From: Novosphingobium sp. RL4
Lineage (GTDB): Bacteria > Pseudomonadota > Alphaproteobacteria > Sphingomonadales > Sphingomonadaceae
Assembly: GCF_035658495.1 (NCBI RefSeq)
Contig: NZ_CP141945.1
Location: 1,182,001 to 1,246,000 of the forward strand
Reading direction: 5' to 3'
Length of the DNA: 64,000 nt
Shown here: positions 46,216 to 54,651 of the stretch, piece by piece
How positions within the stretch are numbered: the stretch's first letter is position 1
How the letters are laid out: each line of letters opens with the position of its first letter
Program-made: the position numbers and the translations under genes
The notes under the pieces: model-generated
What the model was told of the DNA's origin: nothing
What the model saw: the letters and a program-made list of their open reading frames with translations, nothing else
Database searches by the model: none

Positions 46216-46962
46216 ATGGATTTCACGGATCGCCACGTCGTCATCACCGGCGCATCCAGCGGCATCGGCCGGGCCACGGCGGAGCATGTCGCGGCGCTGG
46301 GCGGGCGCGTCACCCTGCTGGCGCGGCGGGCGGACCGGCTGGCGGAACTGGCCGCGAGTCTGGGTGCGGATGCCCGCTGGCAGGCTGTGGACGTGGCCAA
46401 CGGTCCTGCGCTTGACGCCGCGCTCGATGCGGCGATCGCAGGGGGAGGGCCGATCGACGGCCTGTTCCTCAATGCCGGAACCGGGGGCACTTTCGCGCCG
46501 GTGGAAGACTATGCGGAAGCGGATTTCGCGCAGGTCATGGCCGTGAACCTCACTGCGCCGTTTCGGGCTGTCGCCCGGGCATTGCCGGCCATGAAGGCGC
46601 GGCGGCGCGGGGCGATACTGGTGACCGGCAGCCTTGCCAGCGAGCGTGGCATGGCGAACAATGTCGCCTATGTCGCGTCCAAGCACGCGGCCCTGGGGCT
46701 GGCGCGCGCCGTCGCGCTGGAGGCGGCGCCTTTCGGGGTGCGCTGCAATTGCGTGGTGCCGGGGTTCATCGAGACGGAAATGTTCGCCGCGCTTCCGGGC
46801 GAGGCGCTGGAAGCGCTTGCCGGCAAGGTGCCGCAGGGGCGCACCGGCAGCGCGGAGGAACTGGCGGCGGTGGCGGCGTTCCTGCTTTCGGACGCAGCCT
46901 CGCATGTCACCGGGCAGAGCATCGCGGTGGACGGCGGGGTGCTGGGAACGCTGAGGGTGTGA
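46216..46962 (+). CDS. Short-chain dehydrogenase/reductase
   Basis: 248 residues from ATG 46216 (SD AAAGGGA); an in-frame GTG at 46201 overlapping the previous stop is the alternative. SDR motifs: VVITGASSGIGRA, LFLNAGTGG near 88, TGSLAS (Ser near 138), YVASKHAAL (Tyr/Lys near 152) and SIAVDGGVLG at the end. Final gene of the TonB-GST-GST-PQQ-amidohydrolase row, followed by a hairpin. Could interconvert the C-alpha alcohol and ketone of a beta-ether substrate. Confidence 0.87.
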   Translation: MDFTDRHVVITGASSGIGRATAEHVAALGGRVTLLARRADRLAELAASLGADARWQAVDVANGPALDAALDAAIAGGGPIDGLFLNAGTGGTFAPVEDYAEADFAQVMAVNLTAPFRAVARALPAMKARRRGAILVTGSLASERGMANNVAYVASKHAALGLARAVALEAAPFGVRCNCVVPGFIETEMFAALPGEALEALAGKVPQGRTGSAEELAAVAAFLLSDAASHVTGQSIAVDGGVLGTLRV

Positions 46963-46993
46963 TCGTCGCCCCGGATCAGGCGGGGCGACGATC
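46961..46993. terminator. Convergent terminator hairpin
   Basis: Perfect 13-bp stem (46961-46973 with 46981-46993), 7-base loop, overlapping the SDR stop codon, followed by AATTT. It separates the rightward operon from the convergent glyoxalase-fold gene. Confidence 0.75.
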
Positions 46994-47003
46994 AATTTCG
47001 GGC

Positions 47004-47441
47004 TCAATCGTCGAAGAAATTCAGTTCCAGCAGCACTCCGTCCGGGTCATGCACGAAGATTTGCCGCAGCCCGATCGAGTGGATCACGTTGCTTTCGTAC
47101 CGCAGCCCGCGATCCTCGATCCGGTCGCGGATTTCCTCGAAGCCTTCGCAGCGCAGGGCGATGTGATGCAGCGCGCCGGTGGGGCCGCCTAACATCTCGC
47201 GGTCCATGGCGCGGGGTGCGTCGCGGCTGTTGAGGTGGAGGATCGGCCGCTCGTCGTTGTCGTAGATCCAGCGCGCGGTCTGGCGGGTGAGCGGCGGCGG
47301 CGGGGCGTAGCTCTCCAGCGAGAGCACTTCGCGGTAGAACGCCTCGCTGCGATCGAGATCGGCGACCACCACGTTGTAATGGTCCAGTGCGACCACGCGG
47401 GCGCGGACCCGCGTGTCGAAGGCCATGAAAGGGCTGTTCAT
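47004..47441 (-). CDS. VOC (glyoxalase/bleomycin-resistance/extradiol) family protein
   Basis: 145 residues from ATG 47441, overlapping the SDR stop (ATGA). Paired beta-alpha-beta-beta-beta units: ALDHYNVVVADLDRSEAFYREVL with the first metal-type His, GALHHIALRCEGFEEIRDRI with the second, and IFVHDPDGVLLELNFFD with the terminal Glu. VOC proteins isomerise, open rings or bind; the His/His/Glu set suggests a metal enzyme. Third gene of the BKACE-SDR-VOC unit. Confidence 0.82.
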   Translation of the reverse strand: MNSPFMAFDTRVRARVVALDHYNVVVADLDRSEAFYREVLSLESYAPPPPLTRQTARWIYDNDERPILHLNSRDAPRAMDREMLGGPTGALHHIALRCEGFEEIRDRIEDRGLRYESNVIHSIGLRQIFVHDPDGVLLELNFFDD

Positions 47442-48331
47442 GCCGCCTGCTCCTCTTTCTTCTCGCCGCCGGGAACGCCGTGAGCAACGCGCCGTCTGTA
47501 GTCGGGATCGTCCTCCGGCCGGGCCAGCGAATCCATGACGCGGGCGTGGATGTCCTCCAGCGTGCCGCGGAATTCCGCATAGGGCAGGATATAGAGCCGG
47601 TTCTCGCGCACGCCGTCGAGGACATGGGCGGCAAGCGTTTCGGGCTCCATGCCCACTTCGATCACTTTCTTGAGATGGCCGAACATTTCCGGCCCGGCCT
47701 GATAGTAGCCGGTATCGGAAAGGTGGGCGGGGCGGGTCAGCAGGGCCTCGTGGATATTGGTGTTCACCGCGCCCGGGCACAGCAGCGAGACGCCGATGCC
47801 GGTGCCTTCGAGGTCGAGCGCCAGCGACTCGGTCAGCCCGCGCACCGCCATCTTGGTGGTGCAGTAGATGCCGGTGCCCTTGAGCGCCACGAAGGCGGAC
47901 ATCGATGCGGTGTTGACGATGTGCCCGCCGTTTCCGCGTTCGATCATGCGCGGCAGGAAAGTGCGCACGCCGTTGATGACGCCGCGCAGGTTGACGTCGA
48001 TCTGCCAGTCCCAGTCATCGAAGGTGGCGTCCTGGATCGTGCCGAAGTGAGAGACGCCGGCGGTGTTGAACAGCAGTTCCACCGGGCCCAGCCGGGCCTC
48101 CACCGCATCGGCGGCGCGGCGATATGCCTCGCGGTCGGTAATGTCGAGATGGACCGGCATGACCTGCGCGCCGGTGCCGGCGAAGAAGGCCATGGCTTCG
48201 TCGAGATGGTCCTGCCGGATATCGGCGATGGCGACCTTGCAGCCCGCCTTCGCGAAGACCTTGGCCTGGCCGAGCGCGACGCCCGAGCCGCCGCCGGTGA
48301 TGAATGCCGTGCGTCCTGCCACTTCTGTCAT
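47438..48331 (-). CDS. LigL/LigD-like C-alpha dehydrogenase (SDR)
   Basis: 297 residues. TAFITGGGSGVALGQAKVFAKAG, LLFNTAGVSHFG near 88, TASMSAF (Ser) near 143, IYCTTKMAVRGL (Tyr/Lys) near 157 and LYILPYAEFRGTLEDIHARV near 250. The GQAKVF segment, VNLRGVINGVRTFLPRM and the C-terminal tail match LigD/LigL/LigN, the NAD-dependent SDRs that oxidise the C-alpha hydroxyl of arylglycerol-beta-aryl ethers. Start is 36 nt after the BKACE gene. Stereospecificity cannot be told from sequence by eye. Confidence 0.82.
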   Translation of the reverse strand: MTEVAGRTAFITGGGSGVALGQAKVFAKAGCKVAIADIRQDHLDEAMAFFAGTGAQVMPVHLDITDREAYRRAADAVEARLGPVELLFNTAGVSHFGTIQDATFDDWDWQIDVNLRGVINGVRTFLPRMIERGNGGHIVNTASMSAFVALKGTGIYCTTKMAVRGLTESLALDLEGTGIGVSLLCPGAVNTNIHEALLTRPAHLSDTGYYQAGPEMFGHLKKVIEVGMEPETLAAHVLDGVRENRLYILPYAEFRGTLEDIHARVMDSLARPEDDPDYRRRVAHGVPGGEKKEEQAA

Positions 48332-48367
48332 CTTGTCTCTCCCTCGATAGCGATTTTTCGCTCTTGT

Positions 48368-49255
48368 CTAGGCGTAGGCGTGGTTCTCCAGTCCGAGCAG
48401 GTCGCGCGTTTCGCCCGCGCTCGACACTTCGGCGCCCATGCGCTCGATCAGTTCGACGGCCCAGTTGACGTGGGCGGCGTTGTCGGGCGCCATGCGGCCC
48501 TTGCGCAGGAAGATCGTATCCTCGAACCCGACGCGGACATGGCCGCCCAGCAGGACGGACTGCGCCGCCATCGGATAGGAATGGCGGCTGACGCCGAAGC
48601 CGGTGAACGCCGCGCCGCGCGGGATCTGGTTGGCGGAATAGAGCATCGCCTCGGGCGTGGCCGGAAGGCCGTACTTGGTGCCCAGAACGAAGGAGAACGG
48701 CACGTTCTTCGGGATCGCGCCCTTGGCCATGAGATCGTCCGCGAAGACGAAATCGCCCGCCTCGAAGCATTCGATTTCCGGCAGCACGCCCGCTTCCTGG
48801 ATCATGTGGCCCATGCGGGTGATCATCGGATCGAGGTTGATGGCAACCCCGCCCCAGAGCTGCATCGTGCAGATGTCGAGCGTGCACATGTCGGGCCTGA
48901 GGTCGAGGATGTGCTCCAGCCGGCGCTCGGCAGTGAACATCAGCGTGCCTTCGCCGCAGACCGAGGGGTCCTCGTCGCTCTGCATCCAGGTGCAGCCCGG
49001 CCCGGTGGTGACGTTGAGGATGACCTCGCGGTTCTTTTCCCGAATCAGGCCCACCACCTCGCGGTAGTCCTCCAGCGCTTGCGAAGGCTCGCCGGTCTGG
49101 CCGTCGCGGACGTGGACGTGGATGATCGAGGCACCGGCCGCGGCCGCCGCCAGCGCTTCCGCCGCGACGTGATCCGGGCGGAACGGGAAGTTGGGATGGC
49201 TGGGCATCGGCGAACTGCCTGTCACCGCGCAAGTAATGTAGACTTTCTGCGCCAA
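48368..49255 (-). CDS. BKACE (DUF849) beta-keto acid cleavage enzyme, VceA-like candidate
   Basis: 295-residue TIM barrel. VYITCAVTGSSPMPSHPNFPF at the start, IIHVHVRDGQTGEPS near 45-59 with the zinc His-x-His, ILNVTTGPG near 78, PEIECFEAGDFVFADDL near 138 and HVRVGFEDTIFL near 238 are BKACE hallmarks. The family moves the acyl part of a beta-keto acid to CoA using acetyl-CoA and releases acetoacetate. Vanilloylacetate, the keto acid of the beta-ether route, would give vanilloyl-CoA; the SYK-6 enzyme VceA has this role as I recall. First gene of its unit. Confidence 0.85.
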   Translation of the reverse strand: MAQKVYITCAVTGSSPMPSHPNFPFRPDHVAAEALAAAAAGASIIHVHVRDGQTGEPSQALEDYREVVGLIREKNREVILNVTTGPGCTWMQSDEDPSVCGEGTLMFTAERRLEHILDLRPDMCTLDICTMQLWGGVAINLDPMITRMGHMIQEAGVLPEIECFEAGDFVFADDLMAKGAIPKNVPFSFVLGTKYGLPATPEAMLYSANQIPRGAAFTGFGVSRHSYPMAAQSVLLGGHVRVGFEDTIFLRKGRMAPDNAAHVNWAVELIERMGAEVSSAGETRDLLGLENHAYA

Positions 49256-49390
49256 TCTCGCTCTCCTCGCCTTGTGTCTTTTCTTGATATGGGCGAGATC
49301 GCAAATTCGAAGTGGTCGGAACAGGCCAGCACATATCCTATCACGTCAGGTAACTGGTTCAGGGCGTGACCGGAGGGAGATAGAGCACCG

Positions 49391-50242
49391 ATGTCGCATC
49401 GTGAGGAGCTTTCGCTTTTTCTGAAATCTGCGCGCGGACGGCTGATGCCCAGCGAAGTGGGCCTGCCCAATGGCGAGCGCCGACGCGCCAAGGGCCTGCG
49501 CCGCGAGGAAGTCGCCGCGCTCGCGGGGATGAGCGTCACTTGGTACACCTGGTTCGAGCAGGGGCGCGAAATCCAGCTCTCCGCCCCGATGATCGAGCGG
49601 CTGGGGCGCACCTTGCGGCTTTCCGATACCGAGCGGGAATATCTCTTCGCGCTGGCGCAGCACCGCCCGCCGCCGCTGGTCTCCCGGCTGGACGAGGATA
49701 TCCGCCCCGGCACGCAGCACTTGCTGGACAGCCTCTCGATCCCGGCGCTGGTGATCGTCGAGGACTGGACGGTGGTGGGCTGGAACCGGCTCGTCTCGGT
49801 GGCTTTCCGCGATTACGCGCCGCTCGCGCGGAGCGAGCGGAACCTGTTCAAGATCCTCATGCTCAATGAGCGCTATCAGGGCGATCCCGAATTCTTCCGC
49901 GAAATGGGCCAGCGCCTGACCGCGCGCTTCAAGTGGGATTACAGCCAGACCGCGCAGCCCGAGATATTCGACGAGATCATCGCCGAACTCACCGAACGTT
50001 CGGCGCTGTTCCGCGAAAGCTGGGCGCGCAGCGAGATCCGTTCCCATTTCGAGGGGATCAATTCCAGCTTCTTCCCCGAGATCGGCGAAATCTGGTTCCG
50101 CCATACCTCCTACGCCATCGAGGAAGTGCCCAGCCAGCGGCTGATCGTATTCGCGCCCAACGAGGAACGCGACGCCATGCTGCTGGAGCGGCTGCGCGGG
50201 CTCAGGCCGGAGCTTGGCCCTCTCGAAGCGGCCGTGCGGTGA
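49391..50242 (+). CDS. XRE-family regulator with MmyB-like ligand domain
   Basis: 283 residues. N-terminal helix-turn-helix around RRAKGLRREEVAALAGMSVTWYTWFEQGR (about 32-60), followed by SAPMIERLGRTLRLSDTEREYLFALA and a C-terminal PAS-like MmyB domain (PALVIVEDWTVVGWNRLVSVAF near 120-140). This RREEVA type of regulator often controls an adjacent SDR or MFS gene. It diverges from the BKACE unit and overlaps the MFS gene tail to tail by 41 bp. Either neighbour could be its target. Confidence 0.85.
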   Translation: MSHREELSLFLKSARGRLMPSEVGLPNGERRRAKGLRREEVAALAGMSVTWYTWFEQGREIQLSAPMIERLGRTLRLSDTEREYLFALAQHRPPPLVSRLDEDIRPGTQHLLDSLSIPALVIVEDWTVVGWNRLVSVAFRDYAPLARSERNLFKILMLNERYQGDPEFFREMGQRLTARFKWDYSQTAQPEIFDEIIAELTERSALFRESWARSEIRSHFEGINSSFFPEIGEIWFRHTSYAIEEVPSQRLIVFAPNEERDAMLLERLRGLRPELGPLEAAVR

Positions 50243-51623
50243 TGCGCGCGCCCGCTTCGGCGGGCAGCCGGGCGAACAGGGGAACCGCGCCCATGCCGAT
50301 CAGGGCAAGTGCCACCAGGGCCAGGCGATAGGGCCCTTCCGCGCTGTCCGGCGTGAATATCCGCAGGTTCAGGAACAAGGCTCCCAGCGAGATGCCGATG
50401 GCGGCCGAAAGTGCGTTGCCGATGCTGTTGAGCACGATGGCGCCGGGCAGTTCCTCCTGCGCCACGTCCGCGAAGGCGAGCGAGACCATGCCGGTGAAGG
50501 GCACGGACCGCGCCATGCCCACCAGCAGCATCGCGGCGGCCATCAGCCATGGCGACATCTGCGCCGTGAAGGCTGCGATAGCCGCGAGCGAGGCCATCAT
50601 CATCGCGGTGCCCGCCGAAAGCGCCATGCGAAAGCCGCTCGCCCGGATCACGCGGCCCACCACCGGCTTGAGCGCGAGATCGCCGAGGTTGTTGGCCAGC
50701 AGCAGGAGCCCGGCAAGCCCCGGGGACATGCCGAACGCGAGCTGGAAATAGAGCGGCAGGACCAGCGCCTGGCCCATGTGGGGGATGCGCATCAACATGC
50801 CCGCACCGAACGCGATCGAGCGGAAGGTCGTGTGGCGCAGGGCGGTGAGCGGCACCAGTCCGTCCGGCCTTGCGCGCAGGTAGCGGAAGGCGAGCAGCGC
50901 CGCGGCGCTGCCGCAGGCGATCATCGCGGCGGGAAGCAATGCCGCGCCGGGATGGGCGCCGAGCCGGTCGAAGCCGTAGATCAGCAGGGCCAGCGCTATC
51001 GCGACCAGCGCGAAGCCCAGCGGGTCGAACGGGGCGGGCCGGGGCGCGATGCGGGGGATCAGCTTGCGGGTCAGCAGCGCGCCGATCAGGGTGAGCGGCA
51101 GGTTGATGAGGAAGATCGACTGCCAGCCGAGCGTTTCGGTCAGCAGCCCGCCCAGCGGCGGGCCGATGACCGGGGCGATCAGCGCGGGCGTGGTGCTGAT
51201 CGCCAGCATTTCCACCAGGCGGTGCTTGGGCGTCACCCGCAGCAGCACGAGGTTGCCCACCGGCGTCATCAGGCTGGAGCAGAGCGCCTGCAGCGCGCGG
51301 GCCGCCACGAAGAACGCCAGACCCGTGCTCAGCGCACAGAGCAGCGAGGCGAGGCCGAAACCCAGCACCGAGCCGGTCAGCACCCGGCGCGGGCCAAGGC
51401 GCTGGGCCGCCCAGCTGCTGAGCGGCAGGAACGCGGTGGAAACCAGCAGGTAGGCGGTGATGCCTATGCCCATTCCGCTGGGCGCCACGCCGAAATCGCG
51501 CGCCATGTCGGGCAAGGCGGTGGCGATCACCGTCGCTTCGAGGATCGAGAGGAACATCACGAAGGCGACCATCATGGCCACCGCGCGCGGATCGGCCGAA
51601 GTCTCGGCCGGAACTTCGGTCAT
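50202..51623 (-). CDS. MFS transporter, DHA2 (EmrB/QacA-like) family
   Basis: 473 residues, strongly hydrophobic throughout. The start MFLSILEATVIATALPDMARDFGV is the DHA2 motif-D1 region and RLGPRRVLTGSVLGFGLASLLCAL is motif A; a motif-C-like stretch, TPALIAPVIGPPLGGLL, lies near 150. Thirteen or fourteen helices are expected. Proton-driven efflux of aromatic compounds is likely. Its start overlaps the CmcJ-like gene stop, placing it last in the Nu-GST/thioesterase/CmcJ/MFS unit. Its 3' end overlaps the XRE gene. Confidence 0.85.
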   Translation of the reverse strand: MTEVPAETSADPRAVAMMVAFVMFLSILEATVIATALPDMARDFGVAPSGMGIGITAYLLVSTAFLPLSSWAAQRLGPRRVLTGSVLGFGLASLLCALSTGLAFFVAARALQALCSSLMTPVGNLVLLRVTPKHRLVEMLAISTTPALIAPVIGPPLGGLLTETLGWQSIFLINLPLTLIGALLTRKLIPRIAPRPAPFDPLGFALVAIALALLIYGFDRLGAHPGAALLPAAMIACGSAAALLAFRYLRARPDGLVPLTALRHTTFRSIAFGAGMLMRIPHMGQALVLPLYFQLAFGMSPGLAGLLLLANNLGDLALKPVVGRVIRASGFRMALSAGTAMMMASLAAIAAFTAQMSPWLMAAAMLLVGMARSVPFTGMVSLAFADVAQEELPGAIVLNSIGNALSAAIGISLGALFLNLRIFTPDSAEGPYRLALVALALIGMGAVPLFARLPAEAGARITARPLREGQAPA

Positions 51624-52489
51624 CGCGGCTTTTCGAAGTAGGCGATGGCGCGGAATTCGTAGCTTTCACGCACGTGTGCATCCGGGCGGCTGGTGTCGTG
51701 GAAGGCGGTGTGCGGCGCGCGCCAGGCGCGGTCGTGGTCGCTGTCGTGGAACTTGATGAAGATCACCTCGTCCCGCGTCATGTCCGGGAAATACCACCAG
51801 CGATGGCCGGGGCTGTGCCGGAAGATCGTGGCGGCAACCATGTCCTCCTCGCCCTCGATCGGGGCGTAGAGCGCATCGCCTTGCGGGATCTCGTCCACGT
51901 CCACCTTGATGTTGGCCACGCTGTCCTCGTCTCCCACCGACGGCCCTTCGCAAAGCGCCAGCGGCCAGTCCTGCGGCGGAGGGGAGAACGTGCGCCACAG
52001 GCTGAAGGCGATGAAACGGTCATATCCCGGCCCGTCCGGGCGGCCTTTTTCGTAAAGGGCGGCGGCGATCTTGTGGGCCGAGCGCGAGTTGAAGTCGACA
52101 TGGGCCTCGGCGGCGGGCGGCTGGTAGCCTTCGCCCGCGATGATCGGCGAGCGCAGCTGCCCGCCCATGCAGAACACGTAGTCGCACCCGGTCAGGGCCC
52201 TGGCGGCGTGGGCCACTTCCTCGGGATAGGCGGCGAGCTGCCGCGGGTCGGCAAAGTCCTGCACGGCGGTTTCATGGCGGGAAATGCAGAAGCCGTGCTC
52301 ATCGAGCGTGAACGGACGCTCGGCCAGCCGGGCGTTGCGGATCGTTACCGGATAGGGCTGGTAGACGCCGGTGTTGAACTCCTTGCCCGGCGCCCAGAAG
52401 CGCCGGTTGATGCGCGAGGTGGGCAGCAGGTAATCTATCGTGGTCTCTACTTGCGCGCCGGGGCGGCTGCGCGTGGCTGAATCGGTCAT
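51620..52489 (-). CDS. CmcJ/NvfI-family oxidoreductase (second copy)
   Basis: 289 residues from ATG 52489 (SD GGGAGAG). Family blocks: EAHVDFNSRSAHKIA near 140 (His-x-Asp), FIAFSLWRTFSPPPQDWPLALCEG near 175-198 and SPGHRWWYFPDMTRDEVIFIKFHDSD near 235-260, aligned with the first copy. The N-terminal part (TTIDYLLPTSRINRRFWAPG) is the usual longer form, which the 38037 copy lacks in part. It lies in one transcript with the Nu-class GST, thioesterase and exporter, so it probably acts on a beta-ether or propiovanillone intermediate. Function unknown. Confidence 0.75.
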   Translation of the reverse strand: MTDSATRSRPGAQVETTIDYLLPTSRINRRFWAPGKEFNTGVYQPYPVTIRNARLAERPFTLDEHGFCISRHETAVQDFADPRQLAAYPEEVAHAARALTGCDYVFCMGGQLRSPIIAGEGYQPPAAEAHVDFNSRSAHKIAAALYEKGRPDGPGYDRFIAFSLWRTFSPPPQDWPLALCEGPSVGDEDSVANIKVDVDEIPQGDALYAPIEGEEDMVAATIFRHSPGHRWWYFPDMTRDEVIFIKFHDSDHDRAWRAPHTAFHDTSRPDAHVRESYEFRAIAYFEKPR

Positions 52490-52545
52490 GCTCTCTCTCC
52501 CAAGGATGCCGCCCGGCTTTGTGCCGGTGCGGGCAGGCAAGGTGC

Positions 52546-52968
52546 TCAGCGCAGGAAGCGGTTCCTGACGGCGTCGGGTACGCGCGCGGACTGGAGGCCG
52601 CCGGGCCGGTCCGGCGCGGGCACGGTCCAGACGCGCTTCTCGGTGCCTTCCACGCAGATCCGCTCCCCCAGCCGGATGCGGTGGGCGATAGTGAAGCTGC
52701 TGTTTCCGAACTCCGGCGCGTCGGCCTCGATGGTCACGACGTCGCCGTAGCTCGCCGGAAAGCCGAAGCGGGCGGACAGGTCCACCAGCGGAAAGCCGGC
52801 GACGCCCAGCTCGGCGAGCATGTCGCGCTTTCGGGGCAGTCCGGCCGCTTCGAACAGCAGGATCGTGCTTTCGGCGAACATGTCGATGAAACGGGGGGCG
52901 AAGACGATCCCGGCCGGATCGCACTGGCCCCATTCGATGCGATGCTCGCGCGTGAGGAAGGGCGCCAT
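52546..52968 (-). CDS. Acyl-CoA thioesterase, 4-hydroxybenzoyl-CoA thioesterase family (VceB-like candidate)
   Basis: 140-residue hotdog-fold protein. REHRIEWGQCDPAGIVFAPRFIDMF carries the family D-P-x-G-I-V motif with the catalytic Asp near residue 17; ADAPEFGNSSFTIAHRIRLGE follows. These enzymes hydrolyse aryl-CoA thioesters. Together with the BKACE enzyme it could release vanillate from vanilloyl-CoA, the step assigned to VceB in SYK-6. It begins 2 nt after the Nu-class GST stop. Confidence 0.8.
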   Translation of the reverse strand: MAPFLTREHRIEWGQCDPAGIVFAPRFIDMFAESTILLFEAAGLPRKRDMLAELGVAGFPLVDLSARFGFPASYGDVVTIEADAPEFGNSSFTIAHRIRLGERICVEGTEKRVWTVPAPDRPGGLQSARVPDAVRNRFLR

Positions 52969-52970
52969 CG

Positions 52971-53651
52971 TCAGGCCAGGATGTTCTTGCCCTGCCGGGT
53001 CGTCTTCTCGGCCATTTCCTCGGCGGATGGCGGCTGGGGCAGCATGAGGCCGCGCTGCACCGCGGGGCGCGCGCCGACGGTGCCGAACCAGCGCCGGAGA
53101 TGCGGCAGGCCCTCCATGTCGATGCAGGCCCAGTCATGCCCGCGAACCCACGGGAAGCAGGCGATATCGGCGATCGAATAGTCCCCGGCGAGGTATTCGC
53201 CGGTCGCCAGGCGCGCATCCATCACTTCGAAGAGGCGGCGGCTTTCGCGCGTGTAGCGGTCTATCACGGCGGGCAGCTTCTCCTCGAAGTAGCGGTTGAA
53301 CACCGTGGCCTGCCCCATCATCGGGCCGAGCCCGGACATCTGCCACATGACCCACTGGATCACGCGGCTGCGCCCGGCCACGTCGGCAGGCAGGAAGCGG
53401 CCGAATTTCTCGGCGAGGTAGATCAGGATCGCACCGGATTCGAACACCGCAAAGCCGCCGTTTTCGGTCTCCACATCGTGGTCGATCAAAGTCGGGATGC
53501 GGCCGTTGGGGTTGAGGCGGACATACCAGTCCTCCTTCTGCTCCCGATCGGTGAGCGAGATCGCGCGCAGCCTGTAAGGCACGCCGAGCTCCTCCAGCAT
53601 GATCGTGGTCTTCCAGCCGTTGGGCGTTTCCGAAGTCAGCAGTTCGAGCAA
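52971..53651 (-). CDS. Nu-class glutathione S-transferase (glutathione lyase candidate)
   Basis: 226 residues starting at TTG 53651, where GGGAG lies 6 bases upstream; the hydrophobic upstream extension is not homologous. [23 protein letters not shown] is the Nu-class (YfcG/YghU) start with the Thr-Pro-Asn-Gly active site; [16 protein letters not shown] and [18 protein letters not shown] complete the glutathione site. A Nu-class GST of N. aromaticivorans removes glutathione from both stereoisomers of the beta-ether intermediate, so the same role beside LigG is proposed. First gene of the leftward unit, divergent from ligF. Confidence 0.85.
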   Translation of the reverse strand: MLELLTSETPNGWKTTIMLEELGVPYRLRAISLTDREQKEDWYVRLNPNGRIPTLIDHDVETENGGFAVFESGAILIYLAEKFGRFLPADVAGRSRVIQWVMWQMSGLGPMMGQATVFNRYFEEKLPAVIDRYTRESRRLFEVMDARLATGEYLAGDYSIADIACFPWVRGHDWACIDMEGLPHLRRWFGTVGARPAVQRGLMLPQPPSAEEMAEKTTRQGKNILA

Positions 53652-53884
53652 GCGTCTCTCCCGGGTGTTCGCCGCGCGATTCGGCGCGCCTTGCGCAGGG
53701 AAGAGAGCAGACAGCGGCGCGCGCGACCAGAAGAGCACAAACAGTATCACTGGCAGTGACAGGCTGGCCCGCCTCAACCAGTTGGCGATTCTAATAGTAT
53801 TGATGCTGGGCTTCCACGCGCCGCATTCCCAACGCAGTCTGCCTTCCAGATCCGCAAGGACGAACGGAGAGGGACTGCCGATAC

Positions 53885-54637
53885 ATGTTGACGCTCTACA
53901 GCTTTGGCCCTGCGGCCAATTCGCTCAAGCCGCTGCTCGCGCTCTATGAAAAGGGGCTGGAATTCACCCCGCGCTTCGTCGATCCCACGCGGTTCGAGCA
54001 TCACGAGGACTGGTTCAAGAAGATCAATCCGCGCGGACAGGTGCCCGCGCTTGACCATGACGGCCACATCATCACCGAATCGACGGTGATCTGCGAATAC
54101 CTCGAAGATGCCTTCCCCGATGCGCCCAAGCTGCGCCCGACCGACCCCGTGCAGATCGCCGAGATGCGCGTGTGGACCAAGTGGGTGGACGAATATTTCT
54201 GCTGGTGCGTCTCCACGCTGGGGTGGGAGCGCGGCATCGGGCCGATGGCCCGCGCGCTTTCGGACGAGGAGTTCGAGGCCAAGGTCGCCCGCATCCCGAT
54301 CCCCGAGCAGCGCACCAAGTGGCGCACCGCCCGTGCCGGCTTCCCCAGGGACGTGCTGGAAGAGGAAATGCGCAAAATCCGCGTCTCGGTGGACCGTGTC
54401 GAAAAGCGGCTTTCCGAAAGCACCTGGCTGGTGGGCGAGCAATTCACGCTGGCGGACGTGTGCAACTTCGCCATCGCCAACGGCATGCAGAACAGCTTCG
54501 CGGATATCGTGAACCGCGAGGCGACGCCGCATCTGGTGGGCTGGATCGATCGCATCAACGACCGCCCCGGCTGCCAGAAGATGTTCGCCAATTCGAAAAG
54601 CGAATTCGGCGATCGCGGCCGCAAGGTCACGGTCTGA
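53885..54637 (+). CDS. ligF: Beta-etherase LigF (glutathione-dependent)
   Basis: 250 residues. Nearly collinear with SYK-6 Lig[80 protein letters not shown] and [14 protein letters not shown]. It attacks the beta carbon of alpha-keto beta-aryl ethers with glutathione, cutting the ether bond with specificity for the beta-S enantiomer. It leads ligF-ligE-ligG, 14 nt before ligE. In SYK-6 ligD precedes this row; here ligD-like genes lie elsewhere. Confidence 0.93.
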   Translation: MLTLYSFGPAANSLKPLLALYEKGLEFTPRFVDPTRFEHHEDWFKKINPRGQVPALDHDGHIITESTVICEYLEDAFPDAPKLRPTDPVQIAEMRVWTKWVDEYFCWCVSTLGWERGIGPMARALSDEEFEAKVARIPIPEQRTKWRTARAGFPRDVLEEEMRKIRVSVDRVEKRLSESTWLVGEQFTLADVCNFAIANGMQNSFADIVNREATPHLVGWIDRINDRPGCQKMFANSKSEFGDRGRKVTV

Positions 54638-54651
54638 AGGGGAGAAGGGCG

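Noticed and set aside
50214..51641. 475-codon open frame opposite the DHA2 exporter
   Set aside because: Gln/Arg/His-rich shadow of a membrane protein; not a plausible protein.
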